DNA of 64,000 nucleotides from an uncultured Pelagibacteraceae bacterium. GTDB taxonomy: Bacteria > Pseudomonadota > Alphaproteobacteria > Pelagibacterales > Pelagibacteraceae. This document shows, in pieces, positions 8,802 through 18,871 of the stretch. Every line of letters starts with the position of its first letter. The stretch's first letter is position 1. The DNA lies in NCBI GenBank assembly GCA_902613915.1, contig CACMJB010000001.1, positions 1 to 64,000 of the forward strand, given 5' to 3'. The notes beneath the pieces are model-generated. The model was given only the letters and a program-made list of their open reading frames with translations. It did not search any database and was not told where the DNA came from. A program made the position numbers and the translations under genes.

Positions 8802-9950
8802 TTAAATTTTAACTTTAGCTATAGAGCCGAATTCATTCTCATAAGCCAACTTGTAATTAGGTTGGTTCATGAGTAAGTATTTCATAACTCTTTTCGCGTA
8901 AGCTTTTTGTGAATCTACAATCTTTTTAAAGAACGGATCTTTCTTATTGAAATCACCAATTACTTTATCCCAACCTTTTAATTGTTGAGCTAAGATCGCA
9001 TCAGATGTTTGATACACATTTACTTTATGCTGGTTCATCAATTTAGATAAGTCAGCAGAGTATCTTACTAATGCTTTAAAGTAGTTATCACTGTTCGCAG
9101 CATAAGCAGCATTTTTTAGAATAGCCTGATGCTTAGGCGATAATCCATTAAATGTCTTCTTATTTACTGGGATTTCAAACATCTCTTGTGATTGGTGGAA
9201 GCTTCCTAAGTGATAATGCTTAGAAACATCTTGCATACCAAACTGAGAGTCTGATGTTGGGTTGTTAAACTCAGCAGCTTCAATCAAACCTGTCTTCATT
9301 GCAGGCTGGATCTCTCCACCTGGTAATTGTCTTACAACCATTCCCATTGCTGTTAATACGTTTGTAGCTAATCCTACAGTTCTATACTTCATACCTTTTA
9401 CATCAGATACTTTTGTTACGTTCTTTTTGAACCATCCAAAAGGCTGTGCAGGCATTGGCATATGGAAGAAACCAATATAATCGAAACCTACTTTTGCAAG
9501 AGTTTCATCATAAAGTTTTCTACCTCCACCATACTCAATCCATCCCATAATTTCTTGAGATGACATTCCGTATGACGGACCAGTACCGAATAGAGAAGCT
9601 GCTGGATTTTTTCCATACCAATAAGCTGTTACCCAGTGTCCCATATCAAGTACACCTGAACTTACTGCTTGTCCAATTTCCGAAGTTTTTACTACAGCTC
9701 CAACTGGCTGAAGATCAATTTTTAATTCACCTCCAGACATGTCGCTTACCATTTTTGCGTAGTCGCCAGCCATTTCAAAGAAAATGTTAGCGCCTGACGG
9801 CCAAGCCGCTTGCATCTTTAAAGTCTGAGGAGCACCTAATGCAATGTTTGGCATTGCAACTGTTGCTGCCGCTGCAGCACCCGTAGCTGCTGCTGCTTTA
9901 AAGAACTTACGTCTTGATGGAGTTTTTACTCCTTTTATTTTTTTTGACAT
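8802..9950 (-). CDS. TRAP transporter substrate-binding protein (DctP/TakP-like), Tat signal
   Basis: N-terminal SRRKFFKAAAATGAAAAA Tat-like signal; TakP/FcbT-like body. Confidence 0.92.
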   Translation of the reverse strand: MSKKIKGVKTPSRRKFFKAAAATGAAAAATVAMPNIALGAPQTLKMQAAWPSGANIFFEMAGDYAKMVSDMSGGELKIDLQPVGAVVKTSEIGQAVSSGVLDMGHWVTAYWYGKNPAASLFGTGPSYGMSSQEIMGWIEYGGGRKLYDETLAKVGFDYIGFFHMPMPAQPFGWFKKNVTKVSDVKGMKYRTVGLATNVLTAMGMVVRQLPGGEIQPAMKTGLIEAAEFNNPTSDSQFGMQDVSKHYHLGSFHQSQEMFEIPVNKKTFNGLSPKHQAILKNAAYAANSDNYFKALVRYSADLSKLMNQHKVNVYQTSDAILAQQLKGWDKVIGDFNKKDPFFKKIVDSQKAYAKRVMKYLLMNQPNYKLAYENEFGSIAKVKI

Positions 9951-10063
9951 ATGTCCTCCGTTGTTAATTAACTAAAATATTTAAACATAAACTCATTTCA
10001 GAGTCTTCATATATTTTTAGAATTATTTTAAAGTAAATTTTTAAGATTCAATCTAAAGGTGTA

Positions 10064-11017
10064 TTAATTTACCTGATCTTGTGGTTTTTTACCTGAAAAA
10101 AACTGCTCTAAATTTTTAGTTGCACGGTATGCCATGTCCCATCTTGTTCTCTTAGTTGCGCTTCCAAGGTGTGGTAATAAAAAAATATTTTTTAGTTTTA
10201 AGTATTCAGGGTGGATTTTTGGTTCACCGTTATAGACATCTAAGCCGTAAGCAAACACTGTTCCATTTTTTATAGCTTCTACCATAGCATCATCATCAAC
10301 TACATCTCCTCTAGCGGCATTACCTATTACAGTATTCTTTTTTAAATAACCCAAAGTTTCTTTATTAATTATTTTTGTTGTTTCTGGTGTAGCTGGGCAA
10401 TTAACTGAAAGAAATTCACTTTGTTCGAAAAGACCTTTTAAAGTGTCATGATAAATAGCTCCATCTTCAAGATCTGAAGAAAGCTTAGATCTATTGTGAT
10501 AGTGTATTTCCATACCAAAAGCTTTAGCACGTTTTGCTACGGCTCTTCCTATTCTGCCCATACCAAGTATACCAAGTCTCTTATTTGACATTTGTTTTCC
10601 AAGTAAAAAATCCCACGACCATTTCCAATCTTGTTTTTCTGCGGCCAATCTTCCTTCATAGGCTTTTCTAGAAGCACCTAGTAAAAGTAAAATTTGAATA
10701 TCAGCAGTGGCATCTGTAAGAACATCAGGGGTATTAGTTACGGTGATGTTTTTTTTACGTGCTGCTTCTATATCAATATTTCCAAAACCAACCGCACCGT
10801 TTGCAATTATTTTTATAGAATCTGATAATTTTGAAATTGTCTCTGCATTAATGGGATCAGTCACTGAGCTAAGTATCCCATCAAATCCTTTTGACTGCTC
10901 AATAATTTCTTCAGGCTTATATATCTTGTCGTTAGTGTTTAATGTTACATCAAAAAGTTCTTTTAGTTTATCTTCGTTTTCTTTTAAAAGTGTACGCGTA
11001 ACAAATATTTTTTTCAT
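10064..11017 (-). CDS. D-2-hydroxyacid dehydrogenase (glyoxylate/hydroxypyruvate reductase type)
   Basis: LGILGMGRIGRAVAKRAKAFGM NAD-binding motif; NAARGDVVDDDAMV; LLPHLGSAT. Confidence 0.9.
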   Translation of the reverse strand: MKKIFVTRTLLKENEDKLKELFDVTLNTNDKIYKPEEIIEQSKGFDGILSSVTDPINAETISKLSDSIKIIANGAVGFGNIDIEAARKKNITVTNTPDVLTDATADIQILLLLGASRKAYEGRLAAEKQDWKWSWDFLLGKQMSNKRLGILGMGRIGRAVAKRAKAFGMEIHYHNRSKLSSDLEDGAIYHDTLKGLFEQSEFLSVNCPATPETTKIINKETLGYLKKNTVIGNAARGDVVDDDAMVEAIKNGTVFAYGLDVYNGEPKIHPEYLKLKNIFLLPHLGSATKRTRWDMAYRATKNLEQFFSGKKPQDQVN

Positions 11018-11020
11018 AAA

Positions 11021-12319
11021 TTATAAATTTTGTAATTTATATGGTTTTGGCCCACCAGTAAACCAATCAAGAAGTTCAATTGTATGTATTATCGGTATTC
11101 TTGTTCCTGCAGAAATTTGAGTAATACATCCAATGTTTCCTGTCGAAATAAAATCTGGTGAAATTTTTTCTATATTCTTAACTTTATTTTGTAATAAAGA
11201 TTTTGCCATTTTTTGATGAAGAATATTATAAGTTCCTGCTGAACCGCAACATAAATGTCCTTCAGGAATTTCTAGTACTTCATTTCCAGTTTTTGCTATT
11301 AATTCTTTAGGTTGAGAGTGTACTTTCTGTCCATGTTGCATAGAACAAGCTGAATGATATGCAATTTTGTATTTTTTTTCATCATTAAATTTAAAATTAA
11401 GTTTTAAATTTTCATCTAAAAATTCTGTAATGTCTTTTGTAAGTTCAGAAATCTTACTTGCTTTTTTCTTTAGTTCTTTGTCATTTTTAAAAATATGGCC
11501 GTAATCTTTTAGTGTTGTACCGCAACCGGAAGTGTTGCTTATTATTGCATCAAGCCCATTTGATAAATATTCTTCATGCCAACTTTCAATATTTTTTACA
11601 AAAGAGGTTTTTGCTAAATCTTTTTTCCCTAAATGATGGTTTAGGGAACCGCAACATTCTATATCTGGCATTACTACTACTTCAACATCATGTCGATTAA
11701 GTAATCTGATAGTTGACTCATTTATTTCAGGTGAGATAACTCTTTGCACACATCCTGTTAAAAGAGCTACTCTAGAAATTACTTTTCCACTTTGTGGAGA
11801 ATAGACTTTTTGTATCTTCAATTTTTTTGAAGGTATCTTATCCGGCATCAACTTTAGTGAATTTTTAAAAAATTGAGGTAATAAAAAACTAAAAGGCTTT
11901 ATTATTTTTGAAACTAAAGCTAACATTAAAAAAACTTTTGGTCTTGGAAGTACAAAAGATAAAATAGATCTAAAAGATCTATCTAAAAAAGGTCTTTTAT
12001 ATGTCTCCTCAACATAATTTCTACCATGATCTATCAGGTGCATATAGTTCACTCCTGATGGGCAAGTTGTCATGCAGGAATAACAAGATAAACAACTATC
12101 AATATGTTGGGCTATTTTTTTATTTGCTGGCTTGTTATTTTCAAGCATGTCTTTGATTAAGTAAATTCTACCTCTTGGACCCTCTAACTCATCGCCGCTA
12201 ATTCCATAAGTTGGACATGTGGCATTACACATTCCGCAATGGACACATTTTCTTACTATGCTTTCGCTCGTTTTATTGTCTTTATTCTCAAGTTGTTTAT
12301 CTGAAAAAGATGTTTGCAT
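11021..12319 (-). CDS. glcF: Glycolate oxidase iron-sulfur subunit
   Basis: Two CxxCxxCxxxCP ferredoxin motifs (CVHCGMCNATCP, CLSCYSCMTTCP), CCG domains; next to glcE/glcD. Confidence 0.95.
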   Translation of the reverse strand: MQTSFSDKQLENKDNKTSESIVRKCVHCGMCNATCPTYGISGDELEGPRGRIYLIKDMLENNKPANKKIAQHIDSCLSCYSCMTTCPSGVNYMHLIDHGRNYVEETYKRPFLDRSFRSILSFVLPRPKVFLMLALVSKIIKPFSFLLPQFFKNSLKLMPDKIPSKKLKIQKVYSPQSGKVISRVALLTGCVQRVISPEINESTIRLLNRHDVEVVVMPDIECCGSLNHHLGKKDLAKTSFVKNIESWHEEYLSNGLDAIISNTSGCGTTLKDYGHIFKNDKELKKKASKISELTKDITEFLDENLKLNFKFNDEKKYKIAYHSACSMQHGQKVHSQPKELIAKTGNEVLEIPEGHLCCGSAGTYNILHQKMAKSLLQNKVKNIEKISPDFISTGNIGCITQISAGTRIPIIHTIELLDWFTGGPKPYKLQNL

Positions 12320-13599
12320 TATATTCCTGAATACATTTTACCCGGGTTAAAAATCCTTTTTGGATCAAAACTTTTTTTAATTTTTTCTGATATTTTATAC
12401 TTAATTGGATCAATAGTAAAAATGTCTGCTGAGGCCTTCAGGTCCTCTTCGACTTTAATTATTGTGCAATAACCAAAATGCTCTTGGGCAATTTCTTTTA
12501 TTTCTCTAAGTGTTTTTAAATTTATTTTTTCTAATTCTAACCAGATCAGACTACCTCCCCAGTCCAAGAAGTAATTTGCATCAAAAGTTTTAAGTTTTTG
12601 GATTACATTAAAAGTTTCACTTACAGGAACTACAATTCTCAATAAATTGCTTTTGCTATTTGAAAATACCTCTAAATTTTTTGTTTTATTCCAAAAAATA
12701 TTTGTTTGTACTGACTCTAAAATGGAAAATTCATTCTCATGTAGGCTTAATTCTTTAATTAATCGTTTTATTCTTTCGTCAACTGAATTTGATGGACCCT
12801 CTATTCTAATAGCTGTTAGAGCACCTTTATGAGTTAAATCATTAAATGTAAAATTATTATCAAATTTTTCTGGGTAAAAAACACCTCCTGATGGATCTGT
12901 AGATGAAGAAAGTGCAATTCCTAAATACTCTATAGCTTTTTTTAAATGAGGATTATTTATTATAAGTGTCTTGCTACTATCGGGCTTAGGTAAAACTTTA
13001 ACTGAAAGGTCTGTTAAAACTGTTAGTGTGCCAAATGACCCTGAAAGGAGTTTGCATAAATCATATCCCGTTACATTTTTAACTACTGTTCCACCAGATT
13101 TTATAATTTCTCCTTTACCATTAACTCCTTGAAAACCTAACAAATGATCTCTAGCACTTCCAACTTTAAATCTTCTTGGGCCTGCAAAGTTTGATGAAAC
13201 TACACCTCCAATAGTTCCTGCATTGCTTGATCCTTTAAATAAGAATCCAAAATCAATTGGCTCAAAAGCAAGTTGCTGATTATTTTTATCTAACTCAGCA
13301 ACTATATCTTTAACAGGAGTCCCTGCCTTAACTTTTATATATAGTTCTTCAGGTTTATATTCGATTATGCCGGAATATTTTGAAAGGCTTAAAGTTTTTT
13401 CAGACTGAAAATTTCTTCCAATTTTTTGTTTTGATTTCGTACCGTTTATTTCTAATGGAATATTCTTTTTGTAACAATCTTTTATAATCTCAACAATCTC
13501 TTCTCTAGTTGATGGATTATAAGTGCTCTGATTAAAATCTAGGAATGTCTGGGAATTTTGTTTTTCCTCCATGGACATGAACCCTTCCTTCCTCAGCAC
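12319..13599 (-). CDS. glcE: Glycolate oxidase FAD-binding subunit GlcE
   Basis: FAD_binding_4-type domain (GGVVSSNFAGPRRFKVGSARDHLLGF); order glcD-E-F. Confidence 0.93.
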   Translation of the reverse strand: MLRKEGFMSMEEKQNSQTFLDFNQSTYNPSTREEIVEIIKDCYKKNIPLEINGTKSKQKIGRNFQSEKTLSLSKYSGIIEYKPEELYIKVKAGTPVKDIVAELDKNNQQLAFEPIDFGFLFKGSSNAGTIGGVVSSNFAGPRRFKVGSARDHLLGFQGVNGKGEIIKSGGTVVKNVTGYDLCKLLSGSFGTLTVLTDLSVKVLPKPDSSKTLIINNPHLKKAIEYLGIALSSSTDPSGGVFYPEKFDNNFTFNDLTHKGALTAIRIEGPSNSVDERIKRLIKELSLHENEFSILESVQTNIFWNKTKNLEVFSNSKSNLLRIVVPVSETFNVIQKLKTFDANYFLDWGGSLIWLELEKINLKTLREIKEIAQEHFGYCTIIKVEEDLKASADIFTIDPIKYKISEKIKKSFDPKRIFNPGKMYSGI

Positions 13600-15028
13600 A
13601 TTTTCTAAGAATTGGATATACTTTTCCTGGATTTAAAAGAGAATTAGGATCTAGCGCAACTTTAATTGTAAGCTGTTGTTGAATATCTTTATCATTAAAT
13701 GCTTCACACATTAATTCTCTTTTCTCGATACCAACTCCATGTTCTCCTGTTAAAGCTCCACCAACTTTCACGCAATACTTTAAAATATCCGCGCCAAATT
13801 CTTCACATTTTTTTAGTTCCTCTGGATCATTTGCATCAAACATAATTAACGGATGAAGATTTCCGTCTCCTGCATGAAAAGCATTGGCTACCGGCAAATT
13901 ATATTTTTTTGACAATCTTGTTATCTCGTTCAAAACCTCTGCTAATTTTCCTCTAGGTATAGATCCATCCATGCACATATAATCTGGTGCTAAAACTCCA
14001 CAAGCGGGAAATGCAGCTTTTCTTCCTGCCCAGAATTTTAATCTTTCGTCGTTAGATTTACTTATTTTTAAACTTGAGGAATTATTTTTTTCAGCAATAT
14101 TTTTTACTTTTTCTATGTATGCATTGACTTCATGCTCTGTGCCATCAAATTCTACTATCATCATTCCTTCAGCATCCGTCGGGTAACCTGCTTTAGAGTA
14201 ATCATTAGTCGCTTTAGTTAAAGCTTTATCCATAATTTCCATGCCAGCTGGAATACATCCTTGTGCAATAATTTCTGCAACGCAATTTCCAGCATCTTCA
14301 ATCGTTGGAAATCCAATTAATGCCGCTTTAACAACTTCGGGCGTTCTTAAAATTTTTACTGTTACTTCTGTTATTACACCCAGTAAACCCTCTGAACCTG
14401 TCATTAGCCCAAGAAAATCATAACCCTCCGCGTCCATAGCCTTACCACCAAATCTTGTTATTGTGCCATCCATAAGAACTACTTCAACGCCTAATAAATT
14501 ATTTGTTGTCGCTCCATATTTTAATGAGTGAACACCACCTGAGTTTTCAGCTACGTTACCACCGATTGAGCATGCTATTTGACTCGATGGGTCAGGAGCA
14601 TAATAAAAACCTTTATCTTGAACAGCTTGTGTGATGGCCAAATTAGTTACACACGGCTGAGTAACCACACATCTATTTTCATAATCTAATTCTAAAATTT
14701 TGTTGAATTTTCCCATTGCCAATAAAATACAATCTTCTAATGGCAACGATCCACCAGATAAACCAGTTCCTGCTCCTCTTGGTACGACTTTTATTTTATT
14801 ATCATTACAGTATTTTAAAATCTCACTAACTTCTTTCACTGTTTCAGGAAGAACGACGAGTAAAGGGGCTTGCTTGTATGCTGCTAAGGCATCAGTTTCG
14901 TAAGGCCTGATTTCATCTGTATGTGAAAGTACATTATTCGGATCAATGATTTTTTCGATGTCCGAAAGAATCTTATCTTTTTTAGATAAGATTGAACTGT
15001 CAACTTTTGGCATTTTTAAACTGCTCAT
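13532..15028 (-). CDS. glcD: Glycolate oxidase subunit GlcD
   Basis: PRGAGTGLSGGSLP, AGDGNLHPLI, GEHGVGIEKR; C-terminal CAEEGRVHVHGGKTKFPDIPRF. Confidence 0.96.
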   Translation of the reverse strand: MSSLKMPKVDSSILSKKDKILSDIEKIIDPNNVLSHTDEIRPYETDALAAYKQAPLLVVLPETVKEVSEILKYCNDNKIKVVPRGAGTGLSGGSLPLEDCILLAMGKFNKILELDYENRCVVTQPCVTNLAITQAVQDKGFYYAPDPSSQIACSIGGNVAENSGGVHSLKYGATTNNLLGVEVVLMDGTITRFGGKAMDAEGYDFLGLMTGSEGLLGVITEVTVKILRTPEVVKAALIGFPTIEDAGNCVAEIIAQGCIPAGMEIMDKALTKATNDYSKAGYPTDAEGMMIVEFDGTEHEVNAYIEKVKNIAEKNNSSSLKISKSNDERLKFWAGRKAAFPACGVLAPDYMCMDGSIPRGKLAEVLNEITRLSKKYNLPVANAFHAGDGNLHPLIMFDANDPEELKKCEEFGADILKYCVKVGGALTGEHGVGIEKRELMCEAFNDKDIQQQLTIKVALDPNSLLNPGKVYPILRKCAEEGRVHVHGGKTKFPDIPRF

Positions 15029-15077
15029 ATAATTACTTTATAATTTTAATTGTTTTTGGTCAAAATAGTTAAAAATG

Positions 15078-16241
15078 CTACTTAAGCATTTTTCCTATTT
15101 TTTCTAACGCTTTTTGAATGTTATCTCTAGATGCGGCAAAACTGAACCTCACAAAATCTATAGAAGTTTTACCAAAAGCTGTCCCTGGCACAATTGCTAC
15201 TCCTGCTTCATGCATACATTTTTTTGAAAATTCTGAGCCGTTCATTCCTGTTCCGCTTACATTTGGAAAAGCATAAAAAGCTCCTCCTGGCATACTACAA
15301 GTTATACCTGGTAAATCATTTAAACCTTTATGAATTAATTTTCTTCTTTGATCGAATTTTTCCATCATATGATGAATAGAGTCGTCAGGCCCATCAAGCG
15401 CGGCTATACCCGCGAATTGCGATGGTGCATTTACACAAGAAAAACTATTGATAGCTAATTTTGTTACGTGAGGAATTAATTTTTCTGGCCACACACTCCA
15501 ACCCATTCTCCACCCTGTCATGGAATAAGCTTTACTCCATCCATCGAGCACTATTAATCTTTCTTGTAGATCAGGATAATTAAAGAATGTTGGCATTTCT
15601 TTACCATCAAAAATTTGTCTACTATAAATCTCATCACTCAATATAAAGACATGCGGATGTTTCTTTAAACCCTCAGCAAGAAAATCTATTGCAGGTTTTT
15701 CAACAAAACTTCCAGTTGGATTATTTGGATTAATTAAAATAACTAATCTTGTTTTATCAGTTATTGAAGATAAAATTTTTTCTGGATCAAACTTTAAATC
15801 TTTTTCTTTCGTTAAATCGTAAGGAACAGCTTTGGCTCCAGTATAATTTATCATAGACTCATAGATTGGAAATCCAGGTGTTGGATGAACTATCTCGGCA
15901 CCAGGCTCACCAATCATTTGAATAGCATAATACATTGTTGGTTTTCCTCCTGGCATAATCATAATTCTCTCTGGATCAACATCTTTTTTATATAAACTTT
16001 TAATTTTTCTAGAAACAGCTTGTCTACATTCTGTAATTCCGTTTGCTAAAACATAACCATGATGACCGTCATCAATCGCTTTTTTTGCTGCATCCATAAT
16101 ATGTTGAGGCGTTTTAAAATCAGGTTGGCCCAAACCTAAGTGGATCATTTCTTTTCCTTGGGCTTCAAGTTTTTTTGCTTCTGCTAAAACACTAAATGCA
16201 GTCTCTGTTCCAAGTCTTTCTAAATTTTTCGCTAACTTCAT
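15078..16241 (-). CDS. Class I/II PLP-dependent aminotransferase
   Basis: LINPNNPTGS, LSDEIYSRQIFDG, DGWSKAYSMTGWRMGW. Confidence 0.92.
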   Translation of the reverse strand: MKLAKNLERLGTETAFSVLAEAKKLEAQGKEMIHLGLGQPDFKTPQHIMDAAKKAIDDGHHGYVLANGITECRQAVSRKIKSLYKKDVDPERIMIMPGGKPTMYYAIQMIGEPGAEIVHPTPGFPIYESMINYTGAKAVPYDLTKEKDLKFDPEKILSSITDKTRLVILINPNNPTGSFVEKPAIDFLAEGLKKHPHVFILSDEIYSRQIFDGKEMPTFFNYPDLQERLIVLDGWSKAYSMTGWRMGWSVWPEKLIPHVTKLAINSFSCVNAPSQFAGIAALDGPDDSIHHMMEKFDQRRKLIHKGLNDLPGITCSMPGGAFYAFPNVSGTGMNGSEFSKKCMHEAGVAIVPGTAFGKTSIDFVRFSFAASRDNIQKALEKIGKMLK

Positions 16242-16290
16242 AACATTAATTTATTTAAATTTTTACAATCAATCAAATTAACAAATTGCA

Positions 16291-17439
16291 TCACCTGTAT
16301 GCAATTTTTGAGCTATTAAGCTCTTTTATGCTTTTACAACCTAGTAAAATCATATCTCTTCTAATTTCTTCTCTCATTCTTTTTAAAATCTGCTCTACTC
16401 CAGCTTGACCACCAGCGCCTAAAGCAAATAAAAAGCCTTTTCCAAAACTACAAGCTGTTGCACCCAATGATAAAGCTTTTAAAACATGAGTACCTCTTCT
16501 AATACCTCCATCTAAAATAATTTCTAATTTATCTCCTACAGCTTCCTTTATTGCTGGCAGTTGATCGAAGGGTGATCGTGAACCATCAAGTTGTCTTCCG
16601 CCGTGATTTGATAACAAAATTGCAGAAGCTCCAATATCAATTGCTCTTTTTGCATCTTCGACCGACATAACGCCTTTTAATGCAAATGGTCCTCCCCATT
16701 TTTTAACAACATACTCAGCATCTTTCCAGCTCATCGCTGGATCATATTGCTCATTAATATATTCCATTACACCTTTTGCAATACTCGAACCTTTTTTTGT
16801 CCAATGAGAAACATTTGCTAACTCAAATTTTTTATTAGTCAAATAATTGAATGCCCATTTAGGATGCATTGCGAAACTCATAATACTTTTTAAAGTTAAT
16901 TTTGGTGGCGTGGTAAAACCCCATTTATGATCTCTTTCTCTGTTTCCTGCTACAACTGTATCAACAGTTAAACATAAAGATTTAAATCCTGCTGTTTTAC
17001 ATCTGTCTATTAAATTATCTGTTAAACCTTGATCTTTATGAATATAGAGTTGAAACATCTTAGGTCCGCTTGCAACATTGGCTATTTCTTCAATAGAAGA
17101 AGTTGCCATAGTCGACATACTATAAAAGGTTCCAAATTTTTCTGCAGCTCTTGCGGATGCTTTATCTCCATCGTGATGATATAATCTTTGCATTGCAGTT
17201 GGTGCCAAAAATAAAGGCAAATCAATTTTTTGACCAAACACAGTTGTTGAGAGATCAGGTTCTCCCACACTTGCCAGTATATTAGGTACCAAATCACATT
17301 TTAAAAATGACTCTGTATTTCTTTTTAAAGTAGTCTCATCATCAGCGCCTCCATCTATGTAATGAAAAATTGGCGCCGGTAAATTTTTTTTTGCTAATCT
17401 TCTAAAATCTTCGAAATTATAACAATCATCAAGACGCAT
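16291..17439 (-). CDS. FMN-dependent alpha-hydroxyacid oxidase/dehydrogenase (LldD-like)
   Basis: YIDGGADDETTLKRN, LSNHGGRQLDGSRSPFDQLP, LDGGIRRGTHVLKAL. Confidence 0.94.
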   Translation of the reverse strand: MRLDDCYNFEDFRRLAKKNLPAPIFHYIDGGADDETTLKRNTESFLKCDLVPNILASVGEPDLSTTVFGQKIDLPLFLAPTAMQRLYHHDGDKASARAAEKFGTFYSMSTMATSSIEEIANVASGPKMFQLYIHKDQGLTDNLIDRCKTAGFKSLCLTVDTVVAGNRERDHKWGFTTPPKLTLKSIMSFAMHPKWAFNYLTNKKFELANVSHWTKKGSSIAKGVMEYINEQYDPAMSWKDAEYVVKKWGGPFALKGVMSVEDAKRAIDIGASAILLSNHGGRQLDGSRSPFDQLPAIKEAVGDKLEIILDGGIRRGTHVLKALSLGATACSFGKGFLFALGAGGQAGVEQILKRMREEIRRDMILLGCKSIKELNSSKIAYR

Positions 17440-17444
17440 TATAA

Positions 17445-17948
17445 TTAAAAGTTTTTTGAAAATGTTATTTGTTGATTATCTGTCCCTGGATTTGTATCGC
17501 CCCATTCATTATTTGAAATATGACTGTAGCTATAACTCAATTTTGAGTTCTCAAATAATTCTAAACCTACTTTAATTTCACTTTTAAATTCTAAAACGCT
17601 GCCTAAATCTTTTCCATCACCTTTTTCATAATATCCAGGTGCAAAGCTTGGTAAAATTTTTAATGGACCAATACCGTATTGTCCTTCTATACCAGTGTAA
17701 AGATAAACAGAGCTGTCACCTGTCATAAATGCTCCTGTAACAGGTTTAAATTTTCCTAAAAATGTATCTCTAAATAAATTTGGATTTTTATGTTCTATTC
17801 CAAACAAAGAGGTTTGATCGTCACCCTCTTTATCAATTACATCAAAAGTTCCAGTATAAAATGAAATATTAGCTTCACCTTCATCTGCAACTAAATTACT
17901 TGTTGCGAATATTGTGAATACTAAAACTAATATGCTTTTTAAATTCAT
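17445..17948 (-). CDS. Acyloxyacyl hydrolase / PagL-like lipid A deacylase family protein
   Basis: Signal peptide, beta-barrel-like strands, H-x-S motif near the C-terminus (SYSHISNNEWGDTNPGTDN). Confidence 0.7.
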   Translation of the reverse strand: MNLKSILVLVFTIFATSNLVADEGEANISFYTGTFDVIDKEGDDQTSLFGIEHKNPNLFRDTFLGKFKPVTGAFMTGDSSVYLYTGIEGQYGIGPLKILPSFAPGYYEKGDGKDLGSVLEFKSEIKVGLELFENSKLSYSYSHISNNEWGDTNPGTDNQQITFSKNF

Positions 17949-17984
17949 GCGAAAAAATACAACTAATTGTTTAATAAGTACAGT

Positions 17985-18356
17985 TTACTTTGCTATTTTA
18001 TTTTTTTTATTAAAAAGTTTTATTATAAAAAAACCACCTAAAATTAAGGCCATATAAGGCAAGATCCACAATAATGAATTTTGAATATTTAATTGAGGCT
18101 TAAAAACAATCCACTCACCATATTTATCCGACATAAAGGAATATATCTCCTCCTCGGTTAAACCTTCATTAATCAAATCATCTACAACCATTTTTATAGT
18201 CTGAGCAAAATCAGAATTTGAGTCAGAAATTGATTGACCTTGACAAACTAAACAACGTAAATTTTTCTGAATCTCCTTCGGATCTATCTTTTTTTCGGAT
18301 GCAAATATACTTTGAGAAGCTACTAACAATATAATTATGAGATATTTTATATTCAT
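17985..18356 (-). CDS. ccmH: Cytochrome c maturation protein CcmH
   Basis: LRCLVCQGQSISDSNSDFA motif; next to ccmG/ccmF. Confidence 0.94.
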   Translation of the reverse strand: MNIKYLIIILLVASQSIFASEKKIDPKEIQKNLRCLVCQGQSISDSNSDFAQTIKMVVDDLINEGLTEEEIYSFMSDKYGEWIVFKPQLNIQNSLLWILPYMALILGGFFIIKLFNKKNKIAK

Positions 18357-18871
18357 TACTTAATAATCTCCTTTATATAATTAAGATCATTTACAGATAA
18401 AGGTCCCACAAACTTTTTTATTACAATAAGCTCTTTATCTATAAGAATACTTTCTGGAATTCCATAAATTCCAAATAAAACTGATTGTTTTCCATACATA
18501 TCCTTTGTGGACACGTCATATGGATTGCCTAGCTCACCTAAAAATTTTTTTGCTTGTTCTTTTTTATCTTTAAAATTCACGCCAACTATTTTCATATTTT
18601 TTTCTTCAGATAATCTAATTAATATTGGATGTTCAATCCGACAAGGAGCGCACCATGATGCCCAGAAATTTATTAATGTAAAATTATTTTTTCTTAAATC
18701 ATTTTTCGTAAAAAAATTTTCTTTATCAAGGTATGAAACTTTAAAATCTGGTATCTCTTTATTAATTTGATTAGCAGTATTGTAATTTGTGTCTCTATTT
18801 AAGCCTATAAAAAATACACTTAATATAAATAAAAAAATAAGAAAAATTATAGTCTTAACTATTTTTTGCAT
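18356..18871 (-). CDS. ccmG: Thiol:disulfide interchange protein CcmG/DsbE
   Basis: Thioredoxin fold with WASWCAPCRIEHP. Confidence 0.94.
   Translation of the reverse strand: MQKIVKTIIFLIFLFILSVFFIGLNRDTNYNTANQINKEIPDFKVSYLDKENFFTKNDLRKNNFTLINFWASWCAPCRIEHPILIRLSEEKNMKIVGVNFKDKKEQAKKFLGELGNPYDVSTKDMYGKQSVLFGIYGIPESILIDKELIVIKKFVGPLSVNDLNYIKEIIK

Noticed and set aside
9560-9790. 76-aa plus-strand ORF
   Set aside because: Antisense to the TRAP binding-protein gene.
10707-11120. 137-aa plus-strand ORF
   Set aside because: Antisense to the 2-hydroxyacid dehydrogenase and glcF; shadow ORF.
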